A stretch of DNA of 64,000 nt from Nonomuraea rubra (GCF_014207985.1 NZ_JACHMI010000001.1:62001-126000); one strand, 5' to 3'. Counted from the first letter of the stretch, positions 36,204-45,306 are shown. Numbers and translations: made by a program. The notes: a model not told the origin generated them from the letters alone.

Positions 36204-37775
36204 CTACTGCCTGCTGATGCGGACCGCGTCCGCGATCACGTAGCCGGTGCCGGAGGTCCACCGGCTCACCCCGACCACGTTGTAGGTGCCGGCGTTCAGC
36301 GAGAACGAGCCGATGCTGCGCCAGGCCCCGCCGCCGGAGCGCTGGTCGACGTACACCGTCTGGTTGCCGCCGGACGTCGCCACGATGTACGGCGCCGAGC
36401 TGTTGTACCCGGGATCGGCCGGATACCAGACCTCGACCTGGTACGTCCCGGCGCTCGGGATCGTGGCCGAGTACCACGCCGGGTCGCTGGCGGCGACCGG
36501 GTCGGCGAAGCGGTAGTCGGTGCCGTGGCGCTGGCTGGAGTAGGTGGAGGTGCCCCAGTTGGCGCTGGCGGTGAACTGGCCGGAGGTGGCGTTGTCGACC
36601 GTGGTGGTCCACGAGGGGGTGCCGCCGCCACCGGTCACGTAGTTCATGTACGTGGTCCAGTTCCAGTGCGAGCCCGGGTCGGTGTGGGTGGCGCCGGGGA
36701 CCTCGTTGTGGCCGATGATGCCGGTCCTGGTCTTCGGGATGCCGTACTTGTCGCAGAGGTAGCGCGTCAGCGCGGCCGAGGCCCGGTACATGGCGTCGGT
36801 GAACCAGGAGGGGTCGCTGACCCAGCCTTCGTGCTCGATGCCGATGGAGCGGTTGTTGTAGGTGGAGTTGCCGGCGTGCCAGGCGACGTCCTTGTCGCGG
36901 ACCATCTGGGTGATGGCGCCGTTGGAGGACTTGACCACGTAGTGGGCGGAGACCTGCGCGCTGGGGTTCTGGAACCAGGAGATGGTCCCGGCGTAGGAGC
37001 CCTGGGTGACGTGGATGACCACCCGGTCGATGTTGTAGCTGGTCTCGCGGCTGGAGACGCGGTAGTTGCTGGAGCTGGCCGGGACCCACGCGGCCGGCGG
37101 GTAGTCGGTGCTGGCGATGGCGACCGGGGATTCGGCCGGTTCGCCGGCCTGCTTGCCGGCCCGGGCGTTCAGGTCGCGGACGCCGGCGTACTCGCCGCGG
37201 TCGGCGGTGATCTCCTGCGGCTTGACCTGGACGCCGCGCAGGTCGATGCCGAGGCCGAGCTGCTCGTAGACGGCGTCGGCGTACAGGCGGGCCAGCTCGG
37301 GGGAGGAGGCGTTGCCGTACTGGGCGACGGCGCGGTACCAGTCGCCGGGGTCCTTCCTGGCGGTCGCGTCGAGGCCGAGCTTGTCGGCGAGGGAGCGGAG
37401 CACGGCCGCGCCGCCGAGCACGTTGGCCTCGTCGTCGGCCTTGAGCTTGTCGGCGGGGAGCCCGGTGAGCTCGGCCGCCTTCTCCAGCGAGTGGTTGGTG
37501 GGGTTGCTGACCAGGTGCATCACGCCGTAGCCGTTGCTGGCGCTGGGCTCGCCGTTGTGGCCGTCGAGGTGGGTCTCGGCGTAGGCGAGGGCGACGAGCA
37601 GGTCGCGGGGCACGTCGTGGGCGGCGGCCGCCTTGGCGAAGGCCGCGGCCAGCGGGGTCTCCTTGACCGCTGCCGCCTGGGTCTGCGACCAGGCGGGCTG
37701 GGCGGCGGTGAGGGGGGCGAGGGCGAGGATCGAGGTGGCGAGGGCTGCTACTAATCGCGTGCGGGCGAGAGTCAT
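36204..37775 (-). CDS. Secreted N-acetylmuramoyl-L-alanine amidase with golvesin-type C-terminal domain
   Basis: 523 residues. Signal peptide (about 1-32), an N-terminal helical region with lysozyme/transglycosylase-like VALAYAETHLDGHNGEPSASNGYGVMHL (about 55-85), an Amidase_2 domain (about 245-385; VVIHVTQGSYAG, AWHAGNSTYNNRSIGIEHEG, GIIGHNEVPGATHTDPG with zinc His residues) and a C-terminal beta domain (about 395-520). It cuts the amide between muramic acid and the stem peptide. The same C-terminal domain is on the divergent GHL10 protein. ATG 37775 is used because the longer frame lacks a signal peptide start. It is divergent from that gene across about 140 bases. Confidence 0.88.
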   Translation of the reverse strand: MTLARTRLVAALATSILALAPLTAAQPAWSQTQAAAVKETPLAAAFAKAAAAHDVPRDLLVALAYAETHLDGHNGEPSASNGYGVMHLVSNPTNHSLEKAAELTGLPADKLKADDEANVLGGAAVLRSLADKLGLDATARKDPGDWYRAVAQYGNASSPELARLYADAVYEQLGLGIDLRGVQVKPQEITADRGEYAGVRDLNARAGKQAGEPAESPVAIASTDYPPAAWVPASSSNYRVSSRETSYNIDRVVIHVTQGSYAGTISWFQNPSAQVSAHYVVKSSNGAITQMVRDKDVAWHAGNSTYNNRSIGIEHEGWVSDPSWFTDAMYRASAALTRYLCDKYGIPKTRTGIIGHNEVPGATHTDPGSHWNWTTYMNYVTGGGGTPSWTTTVDNATSGQFTASANWGTSTYSSQRHGTDYRFADPVAASDPAWYSATIPSAGTYQVEVWYPADPGYNSSAPYIVATSGGNQTVYVDQRSGGGAWRSIGSFSLNAGTYNVVGVSRWTSGTGYVIADAVRISRQ

Positions 37776-37829
37776 GGGGTGCTCCTCGTTCACAGGTGAC
37801 GGGTGCACGCTACGACAATCCTCTGACTG

Positions 37830-37902
37830 ATGTCGATAATTGACATTACATCTGAGTTAAGTGAAACTTATCGCCTTTGTTCGGAGGTTGAGTGACCTCC
37901 GA
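37830..37902. promoter_or_regulatory. AT-rich divergent promoter region with two inverted repeats
   Basis: Between the amidase and GHL10 starts is an unusually AT-rich stretch. It holds ATGTC-N7-GACAT (37830-37846), a TTGACA (37840-37845) and a second inverted repeat TCGGAGGT-N6-ACCTCCGA (37881-37902). It may carry shared control of both genes. Confidence 0.45.
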
Positions 37903-37917
37903 TGTTTGTGAAGACTA

Positions 37918-39906
37918 TTGCGCTTTCTGTCGAATGCGCTGAAACTTCCCTTCGTGACCGCGCTCCTGCGTACCGTCGTCCTCGCGGTGCTCATCGCCGC
38001 GTTCGTCAGTCCACTCCACCCCCCAGTCGCAGTCGCAGCCGCCTGCACCGTCGATCCGGCCACCCCGAAGCGGCAGCTCAGAGCCATGTGGGTGTCCTCG
38101 GTCGCCAACATCGACTGGCCCAGCCGCACCGGGCTGAGCGTGTCGGCGCAGCAGGCGGAGTTCCGGGCCTGGCTCGACCTGGCCGTGTCCAAACGCATGA
38201 ACGCCGTGGTCGTGCAGGTCAGGCCGACGGCCGACGCGTTCTGGCCCTCGCCGTACGAGCCGTGGTCGCAGTGGCTGACCGGCACCCAGGGCGGCAACCC
38301 GGGCTACGACCCCCTCGCCTTCATGGTCAACGAGGCCCACGCCCGCAACCTGGAGTTCCACGCCTGGTTCAACCCGTACCGGATCGCCAACCACGACGAC
38401 CCGTCCAGGCTGGTCGCCACGCACCCCGCACGGCGGAACCCCGGCTGGCGCTTCGCCTACGGCGGCAAGCTCTACTACAACCCGGGCATCCCGGAGGTAC
38501 GCGACTTCATCGAGGACGCGATCATGGACGCCGTCTCCCGCTACGACGTGGACGGCGTGCACCTCGACGACTACTTCTACCCGTATCCGGTGAGCGGCCA
38601 GAGCATCCCGGACGCGGCCACGTTCGACAGGTACGGCGGCTCGTTCGGCAACGTCGCCGACTGGCGGCGGAACAACGTCAACCTGCTCGTACGCGAGCTC
38701 GACCAGCGCATCCACGCCGCCAAGCCGCACGTCTCCTTCGGCATCAGCCCGTTCGGGATCTGGCGCAACGCGGGCACCGACCCGCTGGGCTCGCGCACCT
38801 CGGGGCTGCAGTCGTACGACGCGATCTACGCCGACAGCCGGCAGTGGGTCAAGCAGGGCTGGGTGGACTACCTGGCGCCGCAGATCTACTGGCACCTGGG
38901 CTTCTCCACGGCCGCCTACGAGGTGCTCACCGCCTGGTGGTCCGAGCAGGTCAGGGGCACCGGGGTGCAGCTCGTGATCGGCCAGGCGGCCTACCGGGCC
39001 GGCGCGTCAGGGCAGGACGCCGCGTGGCAGGACCCGGCCGAGCTGAGCGACCACCTGCACGACAACCGGCAACATCCCGAGGTGGCCGGCGACATCTACT
39101 TCAGCGCCAAGGACGTCAAGGCCGACCGGATCGGCGCGTTCACCAGGGTCGTCAACGCGCACTACAGCAAGCCCGCGCTGCTGCCCGCGCGCGGCTCCGC
39201 GGCGGCGCCCGCCGCGCCCGCGATCACCTCGGCCACCCGGGGGTCGAACGGCGTGCAGCTCTCCTGGACGGGCTCCGGCACGTCGTACGCCGTCTACCGG
39301 GTGGACGGCACCCCGCCGGCGGCCGACCCGTGCTTCTTCGCCGACGCCCGCAACCTCGTCAGGACGACCAGGCAGACCACGTTCACCGACACCACGGCCA
39401 CCGGACCCGCGTACACGTACTACGTGACCGCGCTCAACCGCACCCACCAGGAGAGCGCGCCCAGCGCCGGCCGGGCCGTCACCTCGACGTCGCCCGGCGG
39501 GTTCAGCGTGGTGATCGACAACGCGGACGCCGGGTTCGCCGCCGGCTCGGCCTGGGGCACCTCGACGTACTCCGGGCAGCTCCACGGCACCGACTACCGC
39601 TTCGCCGAGCCGGTCGCGGCCAGCGACCCGGCCTGGTTCCGCGCGGCGGTGCCCAGCGCGGGGAGCTACCGGGTGGAGGTGTGGTACCCGGCCGACGCCG
39701 GCTACAACAGCGCGACGCCGTACGTCGTGGCGGCCTCCGGCGGCAACCGGACGGTCACCGTCGACCAGCGCACGGGCGGCGGCGCCTGGCGTGACCTCGG
39801 CACCTTCACGCTGAACGCCGGCACCTACAACGTGGTCGGCGTGAGCCGCTGGACCTCCACGACGGGGTACGTCATCGCCGACGCGGTCCGCATCACCAGG
39901 CTCTGA
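37918..39906 (+). CDS. Secreted GHL10-type (DUF187, DigH-like) glycoside hydrolase with golvesin-type domain
   Basis: About 662 residues. Signal peptide (VLAVLIAAFVSPLHPPVAVAA) is followed by a GHL10/DUF187 TIM-barrel (about 50-420; RAMWVSSVANIDWPSRTG, VVVQVRPTADAFWPS, DGVHLDDYFYPYP, YLAPQIYWHLG), an FN3-like region (about 430-525) and the same beta domain as the amidase (about 530-660). E. coli DigH of this family cleaves glycan chains freed of stem peptides. With an amidase opposite, a joint peptide-then-glycan action is plausible. Start is uncertain: TTG 37918 is used; GTG 37954 would keep a good signal peptide. Confidence 0.85.
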   Translation: MRFLSNALKLPFVTALLRTVVLAVLIAAFVSPLHPPVAVAAACTVDPATPKRQLRAMWVSSVANIDWPSRTGLSVSAQQAEFRAWLDLAVSKRMNAVVVQVRPTADAFWPSPYEPWSQWLTGTQGGNPGYDPLAFMVNEAHARNLEFHAWFNPYRIANHDDPSRLVATHPARRNPGWRFAYGGKLYYNPGIPEVRDFIEDAIMDAVSRYDVDGVHLDDYFYPYPVSGQSIPDAATFDRYGGSFGNVADWRRNNVNLLVRELDQRIHAAKPHVSFGISPFGIWRNAGTDPLGSRTSGLQSYDAIYADSRQWVKQGWVDYLAPQIYWHLGFSTAAYEVLTAWWSEQVRGTGVQLVIGQAAYRAGASGQDAAWQDPAELSDHLHDNRQHPEVAGDIYFSAKDVKADRIGAFTRVVNAHYSKPALLPARGSAAAPAAPAITSATRGSNGVQLSWTGSGTSYAVYRVDGTPPAADPCFFADARNLVRTTRQTTFTDTTATGPAYTYYVTALNRTHQESAPSAGRAVTSTSPGGFSVVIDNADAGFAAGSAWGTSTYSGQLHGTDYRFAEPVAASDPAWFRAAVPSAGSYRVEVWYPADAGYNSATPYVVAASGGNRTVTVDQRTGGGAWRDLGTFTLNAGTYNVVGVSRWTSTTGYVIADAVRITRL

Positions 39907-39960
39907 TCCGCTACGCGTCCGGGGATGGGCAGACACGCCGGGTGATCGTACGATGAGGCG

Positions 39961-41043
39961 GTGGACGGTGCCCGCGCGCGACCGATCGACGCTGCCGCGG
40001 TCCTGGTCGCGGCAGGCTTGACGCCCGCGACAGGCTATGCGGGCCCGGGGCTGGTGATCGTGCTGGCGGGGGCGCTGCCGCTGCTGTGGATGCGCCGGGC
40101 GCCCCTCGCCGTCGCGTGGATCTGCGCGGGCACCGCGCTCGCCGTGCCGGTGCTGGCCCTGGTCGTGCCGTTCGCCGTCCCGCTGCCCGCGGAAGGGGCG
40201 CCGCTGTGGCCGCCGGCGGCGCCGTTCGCCGCGTACGGCGCGGTGGTGTTCGCGGCCGACCGGCGCCCGCTGTGCCGCTGGACGCCGGTGCTGGTGATCG
40301 CCTTCGCCGTGCTGACCCTGCCCGACCGGCTCGAACTGATCACCAGGAGCGAGGCGGTGATCGCGCTCGCCGTCACGTACGGCCTGTACGTCTCCGCCAG
40401 GGACCGGCTCCGCGCCGAGCTGGCGGAGCGCTCCGAGCGGATCGAGCGCGAACGGCTGGCCGGAGAGATGCACGACGTCGTCACCCACCGCGTCAGCCGG
40501 ATCGTGCTGCAGGCCGGCGTGCTGGCCCTGGCCGCCGGCGACGACCGCGCCAGGGCGGCGGCCGAGGACATCCGCGCGACGGGCTGCGACGCGCTCGACG
40601 AGCTGCGGCACATGGTGGCGCTGCTGCGGCGCGGCACCGGCGAGGGCTTCGACCTGGGGCTGCCGCTGCCCGACCTGCGGCCGCTGGTGATCGACTCGGC
40701 CCGCGACGGCGTGCCGGTCGAGCTGACGGTGGACGGCACCCCGGTGCCCGTCTCCGGCCTGGTGGGGCGGACGGCGTACCTGGTGGCCGAGGCGGCCCTG
40801 GCCGACGTGCGCAAGCACGCGCCCGGTGCGGAGGTACGGGTCCAGGTGCGGTACGCGCCGGGCAACGTGCGGATCGTGGTCCGCAACACCGGCGGCCTGC
40901 CGGACGCCTGGGTGGCCGCCGCCGGCCCCGGGATGAGCCTGCCCGACCTGCGGACGCGCGTGGAGCTGGCCGGCGGCACGCTCGTGTGCCGCACGCTGGA
41001 CGACGGCGGCTTCCGCGTCGAGGCCACCTTCCCCACCTCCTGA
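39961..41043 (+). CDS. Orphan histidine kinase with degenerate ATP motifs
   Basis: 360 residues. Four or five membrane segments (about 10-150) precede a DesK/NarL-type kinase domain. The phospho-His is kept (EMHDVVTHRVSRIVLQAG), but the N-box reads EAALADVRKHAPG, where Asp replaces the expected Asn, and the G boxes are altered (VRNTGG, GPGMSLPDLRTRVELAGG). It may be a weak or dead kinase. No response regulator is adjacent. GTG 39961 follows GAGG. Confidence 0.82.
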   Translation: MDGARARPIDAAAVLVAAGLTPATGYAGPGLVIVLAGALPLLWMRRAPLAVAWICAGTALAVPVLALVVPFAVPLPAEGAPLWPPAAPFAAYGAVVFAADRRPLCRWTPVLVIAFAVLTLPDRLELITRSEAVIALAVTYGLYVSARDRLRAELAERSERIERERLAGEMHDVVTHRVSRIVLQAGVLALAAGDDRARAAAEDIRATGCDALDELRHMVALLRRGTGEGFDLGLPLPDLRPLVIDSARDGVPVELTVDGTPVPVSGLVGRTAYLVAEAALADVRKHAPGAEVRVQVRYAPGNVRIVVRNTGGLPDAWVAAAGPGMSLPDLRTRVELAGGTLVCRTLDDGGFRVEATFPTS

Positions 41044-41143
41044 GAGCGCGACCGTGGTGTGACGGGCGGGTCATCCCAGGGAAGTAGCGAAAGCATCCCG
41101 GGGAAGGATGCCCGGCGGCCCTCCGCGGGCGAGGGTTGACGTC

Positions 41144-42268
41144 ATGACGCGATTCGCCCGGACGGCCGCCGCGCTCGCCGCGGCCGTCCTGCTCGCTTCC
41201 TGCGGCGTTCCGGCGGCTCCGGCTTCACCGGGGCATTCCGGGCACGCCTCCGAGCCCGCACCCGTGGCGTCCCCGCTGCGGCAGGGTGAGCGGTTCCTCG
41301 ACCTCTCCATGGCGGAGCCGTACACGCCGGGGCCGCCCAACGGCGGCACGGACGACTACCGCTGCTTCCTCATCGACCCGGGCCTGACCGGCCGGGTGTC
41401 GCTGACCGGCGCCCGGTTCGAGCCCCAGAACACCGCCATCGTGCACCACGCGATCTTCTTCAGGCTCGCGCCCGAGCAGGTCGAGCGGGCGCGCGAGCTG
41501 GACGAGAGCACCCCAGGCCAGGGCTGGTCCTGCTTCGGCGACGCCGGCATCGGCGACGCGGGCTGGGTGGCGCACTGGGCGCCCGGCACCAAGGAGGCGC
41601 TCCTCGACCCGAAGTACGGCTACGACCTGCCGCCGGGCAGCCGCCTGATCATGCAGGTGCACTACAACCTGCTGGGCGTGAAGGGCGAGCCCGGCACCGA
41701 CCGCTCCGGCATCCGCCTGCGCGTCACGGACCGGCGGCTGGAGCCGCTGGAGACCGGGCTGTTCTTCGCCCCCGTCGAGCTGCCCTGCACGCCGAGCGAG
41801 TCGGGGCCGCTGTGCGACAGGGACGCCGCCGTGCGGGACGTCGGCAAGCGGTTCGGACGCGACAGCCTGACGCAGGTGCGCCTGCTGGAGCGGTACTGCG
41901 GCCCGGCCGAGCCGGGGCCGACCCAGCACTGCGACGTGCCCGTCGAGGCCCCGTTCACGGTGCACGCGCTGGCCGGGCACATGCACCTGCTCGGCCGCGC
42001 CATCAAGGTGGAGCTCAACCCGGGCACCGCCAAGGCGCGCACGCTGCTCGACGTGCCCCAGTACAACTTCGACGACCAGTCGCTGCGGCTGCTGCCCGCC
42101 CCGGTGGAGGTCCGGAAGGGCGACGTCGTACGGGTCACCTGCACGCACGACGCCGGCCTGCGCGCCCTGCTGCCGCAGCTGCGCGACACCCCACCCCGGT
42201 ACGTCGTCTGGGGCGACGGCACCAGCGACGAGATGTGCCTGGGCATCGCCATCACGTCGGCCGCCTGA
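41144..42268 (+). CDS. PHM-like copper monooxygenase lipoprotein
   Basis: 374 residues. A lipobox (LLASC, Cys20) marks a surface lipoprotein. The body follows the two-domain peptidylglycine-hydroxylating monooxygenase fold, with all six copper ligands recognisable: His101-His102 (AIVHHAIFF) and His173 (MQVHYNLL) for the first site, His279 and His281 (AGHMHLLGR) and Met364 (GTSDEMCLG) for the second. Several Cys could form disulfides. PHM enzymes hydroxylate with O2 and ascorbate; bacterial relatives are little studied. GAGGG precedes ATG 41144. No neighbour explains its substrate. Confidence 0.8.
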   Translation: MTRFARTAAALAAAVLLASCGVPAAPASPGHSGHASEPAPVASPLRQGERFLDLSMAEPYTPGPPNGGTDDYRCFLIDPGLTGRVSLTGARFEPQNTAIVHHAIFFRLAPEQVERARELDESTPGQGWSCFGDAGIGDAGWVAHWAPGTKEALLDPKYGYDLPPGSRLIMQVHYNLLGVKGEPGTDRSGIRLRVTDRRLEPLETGLFFAPVELPCTPSESGPLCDRDAAVRDVGKRFGRDSLTQVRLLERYCGPAEPGPTQHCDVPVEAPFTVHALAGHMHLLGRAIKVELNPGTAKARTLLDVPQYNFDDQSLRLLPAPVEVRKGDVVRVTCTHDAGLRALLPQLRDTPPRYVVWGDGTSDEMCLGIAITSAA

Positions 42269-42274
42269 GGTGGA

Positions 42275-43708
42275 TCAGCGGCCGTAGATGACCGACAGGA
42301 AGCGCACCAGCACCGCCTCCCTCGCGGGGGCGGGCAGCGAGTCGAGGACGGTGTTGACCGTCGCCATCTCCGGCTGCCCCGCCCCCGGGCGCAGGTCCAC
42401 CCCGACCGACGAGCTCAGCCCCGCGAACGCCGCGTCGTCGATCGCCTCCAGGTCCAGCCCGGCCACCAGCTCGACCAGCCCCTCCGGCAGCACCACGGGC
42501 CCGCGCTCGCGTGCCGCCTGCGCCGACTCCGCGATCACCTTCAGCATGGCCTCGACCCCGGCCAGCGTGACCCCGGTGACCGTGATGTGCAGGTTGGCCG
42601 GGATGCCCGCGTAGGAGAGCTGCGGCTGCAGGAACCAGCCCCGCGCCCGCGCCTCGTCGGCCAGCACGAACACGTCCACGCCGTCGCCGGCGAAGGCCAC
42701 CAGCGACGACTCGGGCTCGCCGAGCACCCGTAACCCCGGGATCGCGGCCAGGCCGGCGCGCAGCCTGCGCGTCGCCTCCAGCGTGGCCCGGCCCAGCTCG
42801 GCGTAGCCGGCGCGGCCCAGCGCCTGCAGGGTGGCCCAGGCGCCGCCGAGCGGGCCCGCCGACCTGGAGCTCTGCACGGTCGCGTTGATGATCGTGTACC
42901 CGGGCCAGGCCGCCGACGCGAAGTACGCCCTGCGCCGCGCCGCCGGGTCGGCGAACAGCAGCACCGAGGCGCCCTTGGGCGCGTAGCCGAACTTGTGCAG
43001 GTCGCAGGAGATCGACGTCACCCCCGGCACCGACAGGTCGAACGGCGGTACCGCCGCGCCGGCCTCCCGCAGCCAGGGCAGCAGCCAGCCGCCCACGCAC
43101 GCGTCCACGTGGCACGGCACGCCCGCCGCCGCGGCCACGGCCGCCACCTCCCCGACCGGGTCGATCACGCCCTGCGGGTAGGACGGCGCGGAGACCACGA
43201 CCAGGATCGTGTTCCCGTCGATCGCCTCCTGCATGTCGCCGGCCCGCACCTTGTACGTCTCCAGGTCCACCGGCACGGCCCTGACCTCGACGCCCAGGTA
43301 GTGGGCCGCCTTGTGGAAGGCGGGGTGCGCGGTGACCGGCAGCACCAGGTTCGGCCGGGGGCGGGCGGCCAGGTCGCGGGCGGCCTTGACGGCCAGCATG
43401 ATCGACTCGGTGCCGCCGCTGGTGAAGATGCCGTGGCCGCCGCCCTGCCCACCACCGAGCAGGTCCGCGACCGCGCCGACGACCTGCTTCTCCATCTCCA
43501 CCACGCTGGGGAACGCGGTCGGGTCGAGGCAGTTGACCTCCAGCATCTCCAGGTACGCGCGGGTCGCGGCGTCGTTCACCTCGGCCCGGCCGGTGTCGTA
43601 GACGTAGGCGGTCACCTGGCCGCCGCGTACCGGCAGGTCGTGCTGCTTGAGCCGGGCCACCTCGGCCAGCAGGTCTGCGACGGGCCTCCCCATCGGCGGC
43701 AGGTTCAC
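42275..43708 (-). CDS. PLP-dependent lyase/decarboxylase of the sphingosine-1-phosphate lyase class
   Basis: 477 residues. Fold-type I PLP domain with SGGTESIMLAVKAARD, APSYPQGVIDP, VDACVGGWLLP and the Schiff-base Lys239 in SCDLHKFGYAPKG. The HKFGYAPKG segment is that of sphingosine-1-phosphate lyase rather than glutamate decarboxylase, so a carbon-carbon lyase or an amino-acid decarboxylase is possible. GTG 43708 was chosen because GAAGGAG lies five bases before it; the longer frame to 43741 is less likely. It is 47 bases after a TetR gene on the same strand. Confidence 0.85.
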   Translation of the reverse strand: MNLPPMGRPVADLLAEVARLKQHDLPVRGGQVTAYVYDTGRAEVNDAATRAYLEMLEVNCLDPTAFPSVVEMEKQVVGAVADLLGGGQGGGHGIFTSGGTESIMLAVKAARDLAARPRPNLVLPVTAHPAFHKAAHYLGVEVRAVPVDLETYKVRAGDMQEAIDGNTILVVVSAPSYPQGVIDPVGEVAAVAAAAGVPCHVDACVGGWLLPWLREAGAAVPPFDLSVPGVTSISCDLHKFGYAPKGASVLLFADPAARRRAYFASAAWPGYTIINATVQSSRSAGPLGGAWATLQALGRAGYAELGRATLEATRRLRAGLAAIPGLRVLGEPESSLVAFAGDGVDVFVLADEARARGWFLQPQLSYAGIPANLHITVTGVTLAGVEAMLKVIAESAQAARERGPVVLPEGLVELVAGLDLEAIDDAAFAGLSSSVGVDLRPGAGQPEMATVNTVLDSLPAPAREAVLVRFLSVIYGR

Positions 43709-43755
43709 ACGAGCTCCTTCTCCGTCGTGAGCCGGGCACATGGCCCGCAGCCGGT

Positions 43756-44379
43756 TCACCGGGGGTTGCCGGGCAGGCCGAGCATGCGGTGCAGGCACTG
43801 GTGCAGGTGGGCGCGGAAGCGGCGCAGCGCGGCCCGGTCGCCGGCCGCCCTGCGGCGGCCCTCCGCGTCGAGCACGCCGCCCTTGGCGAAACCGTGCACG
43901 GTCCAGATGACGCTCCACACGGTGTAGTCGAGATCCGTCTCGGCGGCGATCAGCCCGGCCTCGACCGCGGGACGCAGCGCGGCGGAGACCGCGTCGAGCA
44001 GCGGCTGCACGTACTGGCGCTCCAGCTCCGCGACGTCACTGGCGTCGGAGAGCCAGCGGTGCATCCACAGGGCGGGCACCTCGGGGTGGGTCACGCAGAA
44101 GTCGAGGTAGTCGTCGGCCAGCCGGTGCATGGCGGCCACGGGGTCGTCGCCGTCCTCCAGCCTGGCCAGCGCCTGGTCCAGCGCCGACTTCTCCGCACGG
44201 TGCGCGGCCTCCATGACGGCGAGGTAGAGCTCCCGCTTGCCGCCCACGTGATAGTTGACGGTCGCGATGTTCAGCCCGGCCGCGTCGGCGATCTGGCGGG
44301 TGGAGGTGCCGTCGTAGCCGAGCGCCGCGAAGAGCTGCGTAGCGACCTTGAGTATCGCGTCGGCCTGGCCTGAGGTCAT
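43756..44379 (-). CDS. TetR-family regulator of the PLP-lyase operon
   Basis: 207 residues. The TetR helix-turn-helix is ALGYDGTSTRQIADAAGLNIATVNYHVGGKRELY. The C-terminal domain is of the AcrR-related ligand-binding type. An 11-bp inverted repeat operator overlaps its own ATG, so it should repress its own operon with the PLP enzyme. The ligand may be the substrate of that enzyme. Confidence 0.88.
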   Translation of the reverse strand: MTSGQADAILKVATQLFAALGYDGTSTRQIADAAGLNIATVNYHVGGKRELYLAVMEAAHRAEKSALDQALARLEDGDDPVAAMHRLADDYLDFCVTHPEVPALWMHRWLSDASDVAELERQYVQPLLDAVSAALRPAVEAGLIAAETDLDYTVWSVIWTVHGFAKGGVLDAEGRRRAAGDRAALRRFRAHLHQCLHRMLGLPGNPR

Positions 44380-44404
44380 GCGACCGAAGGTAGTTCGGTC
44401 GCAT
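44378..44404. promoter_or_regulatory. TetR operator overlapping the regulator's start codon
   Basis: ATGCGACCGAA-N5-TTCGGTCGCAT, perfect 11-bp arms (44378-44388 with 44394-44404). It covers the ATG of the TetR gene on the minus strand. Confidence 0.8.
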
Positions 44405-44437
44405 CCTCCCGGTCAATCACTTGATGGAGAGCGAGAG

Positions 44438-44818
44438 CTAGTGCGGCTCGCCGTCCAGCAGCCCCTCCAGCTCCGCGCGGGCCGCAACCGGGTCGTAGCC
44501 GGGCATCGCCTCCCGCATGAGGTCGTGAATCTGCCGCTCGGCGTCCGCGCCTGCCACGCGCACCGCCGCGAGCGTCTCGTCCGCCAGCTCCTGGCTGCCC
44601 ATCCGCAGGGCACGGGTGCCGTACGCGACGTCGAGGACCCTGCCGTTCGCGTCCACGCGCGCCCTGACCTGGCCCGACGGGCTCTCGCCTGCGCCGGTGA
44701 CCTGCTCGAGCTCCTCCCGTGCCGTCTCCAGCCAGGCCAGCATCCGCTCACCCTGCTGGGCCGCCTCATCGAGATCCTCGTCTCTGATGTGGGCGGGGTC
44801 GAGTTGCGGGCCGAACAC
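44438..44818 (-). CDS. YbaB/EbfC-like small protein (copy 1)
   Basis: 126 residues with the YbaB-type layout: an N-terminal helix (DEAAQQGERMLAWLETAREELEQV), a strand-rich middle (GQVRARVDANGRVLDVAYGTRALRMG) and a C-terminal helix. YbaB proteins bind DNA as dimers, but actinomycete relatives often sit beside WXG100 and toxin genes. GTG 44818 follows AGGAGG. It is separated by 27 bases from a second copy upstream. Confidence 0.72.
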   Translation of the reverse strand: MFGPQLDPAHIRDEDLDEAAQQGERMLAWLETAREELEQVTGAGESPSGQVRARVDANGRVLDVAYGTRALRMGSQELADETLAAVRVAGADAERQIHDLMREAMPGYDPVAARAELEGLLDGEPH

Positions 44819-44845
44819 GTGTTGCCTCCTGTAGAAGGTCGCTTG

Positions 44846-45235
44846 CTAGAGCAGATCCTGGGCCGCCTGCTCGACCCTCGCTCGCACGAACGTCTCGTCG
44901 AGCGGCTCGGGCAGGGCCGCGCTGCTGCCCGCGACCTTGTCGGCGATCTCCTGCGCGTGGCGGGCGGCGTCCTCCTGGGCCGAGCGCAGGACCTCCGTCA
45001 CCTTCCGGCCGAGCTCCACCTCGCCGGAACGCAGCGCCCGCGGGTCGATGCGCAGCCCGGTCAGCCCGCCGTGCCCGTCGGCGCTCGCCTCGACCAGGCC
45101 GTCGTCGCTGCGGGCTCGGCCCTCCACCTGCAGGATGGCCGCCCGTGCCGCCTGCAGGTCACGCATGATCTGGCGGCTCTGAGCGAGGTACTGGGCCAGG
45201 TACTCGGCGTCGTCCTCGGGCGCAGGTGACCGCAT
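44846..45235 (-). CDS. YbaB/EbfC-like small protein (copy 2)
   Basis: 129 residues, similar layout to copy 1: N-terminal helix (YLAQYLAQSRQIMRDLQAARAAIL), middle strands (SADGHGGLTGLRIDPRAL) and C-terminal helix. ATG 45235 follows GGAGG. It is divergent from the WXG100-like gene and forms one transcript with copy 1. Confidence 0.72.
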   Translation of the reverse strand: MRSPAPEDDAEYLAQYLAQSRQIMRDLQAARAAILQVEGRARSDDGLVEASADGHGGLTGLRIDPRALRSGEVELGRKVTEVLRSAQEDAARHAQEIADKVAGSSAALPEPLDETFVRARVEQAAQDLL

Positions 45236-45306
45236 GTCGACCTCCGTGAACGTTGCAGAACAGATCGATGGCTCAGTGTGGCACACACCCACCTCGATCT
45301 TGACAG

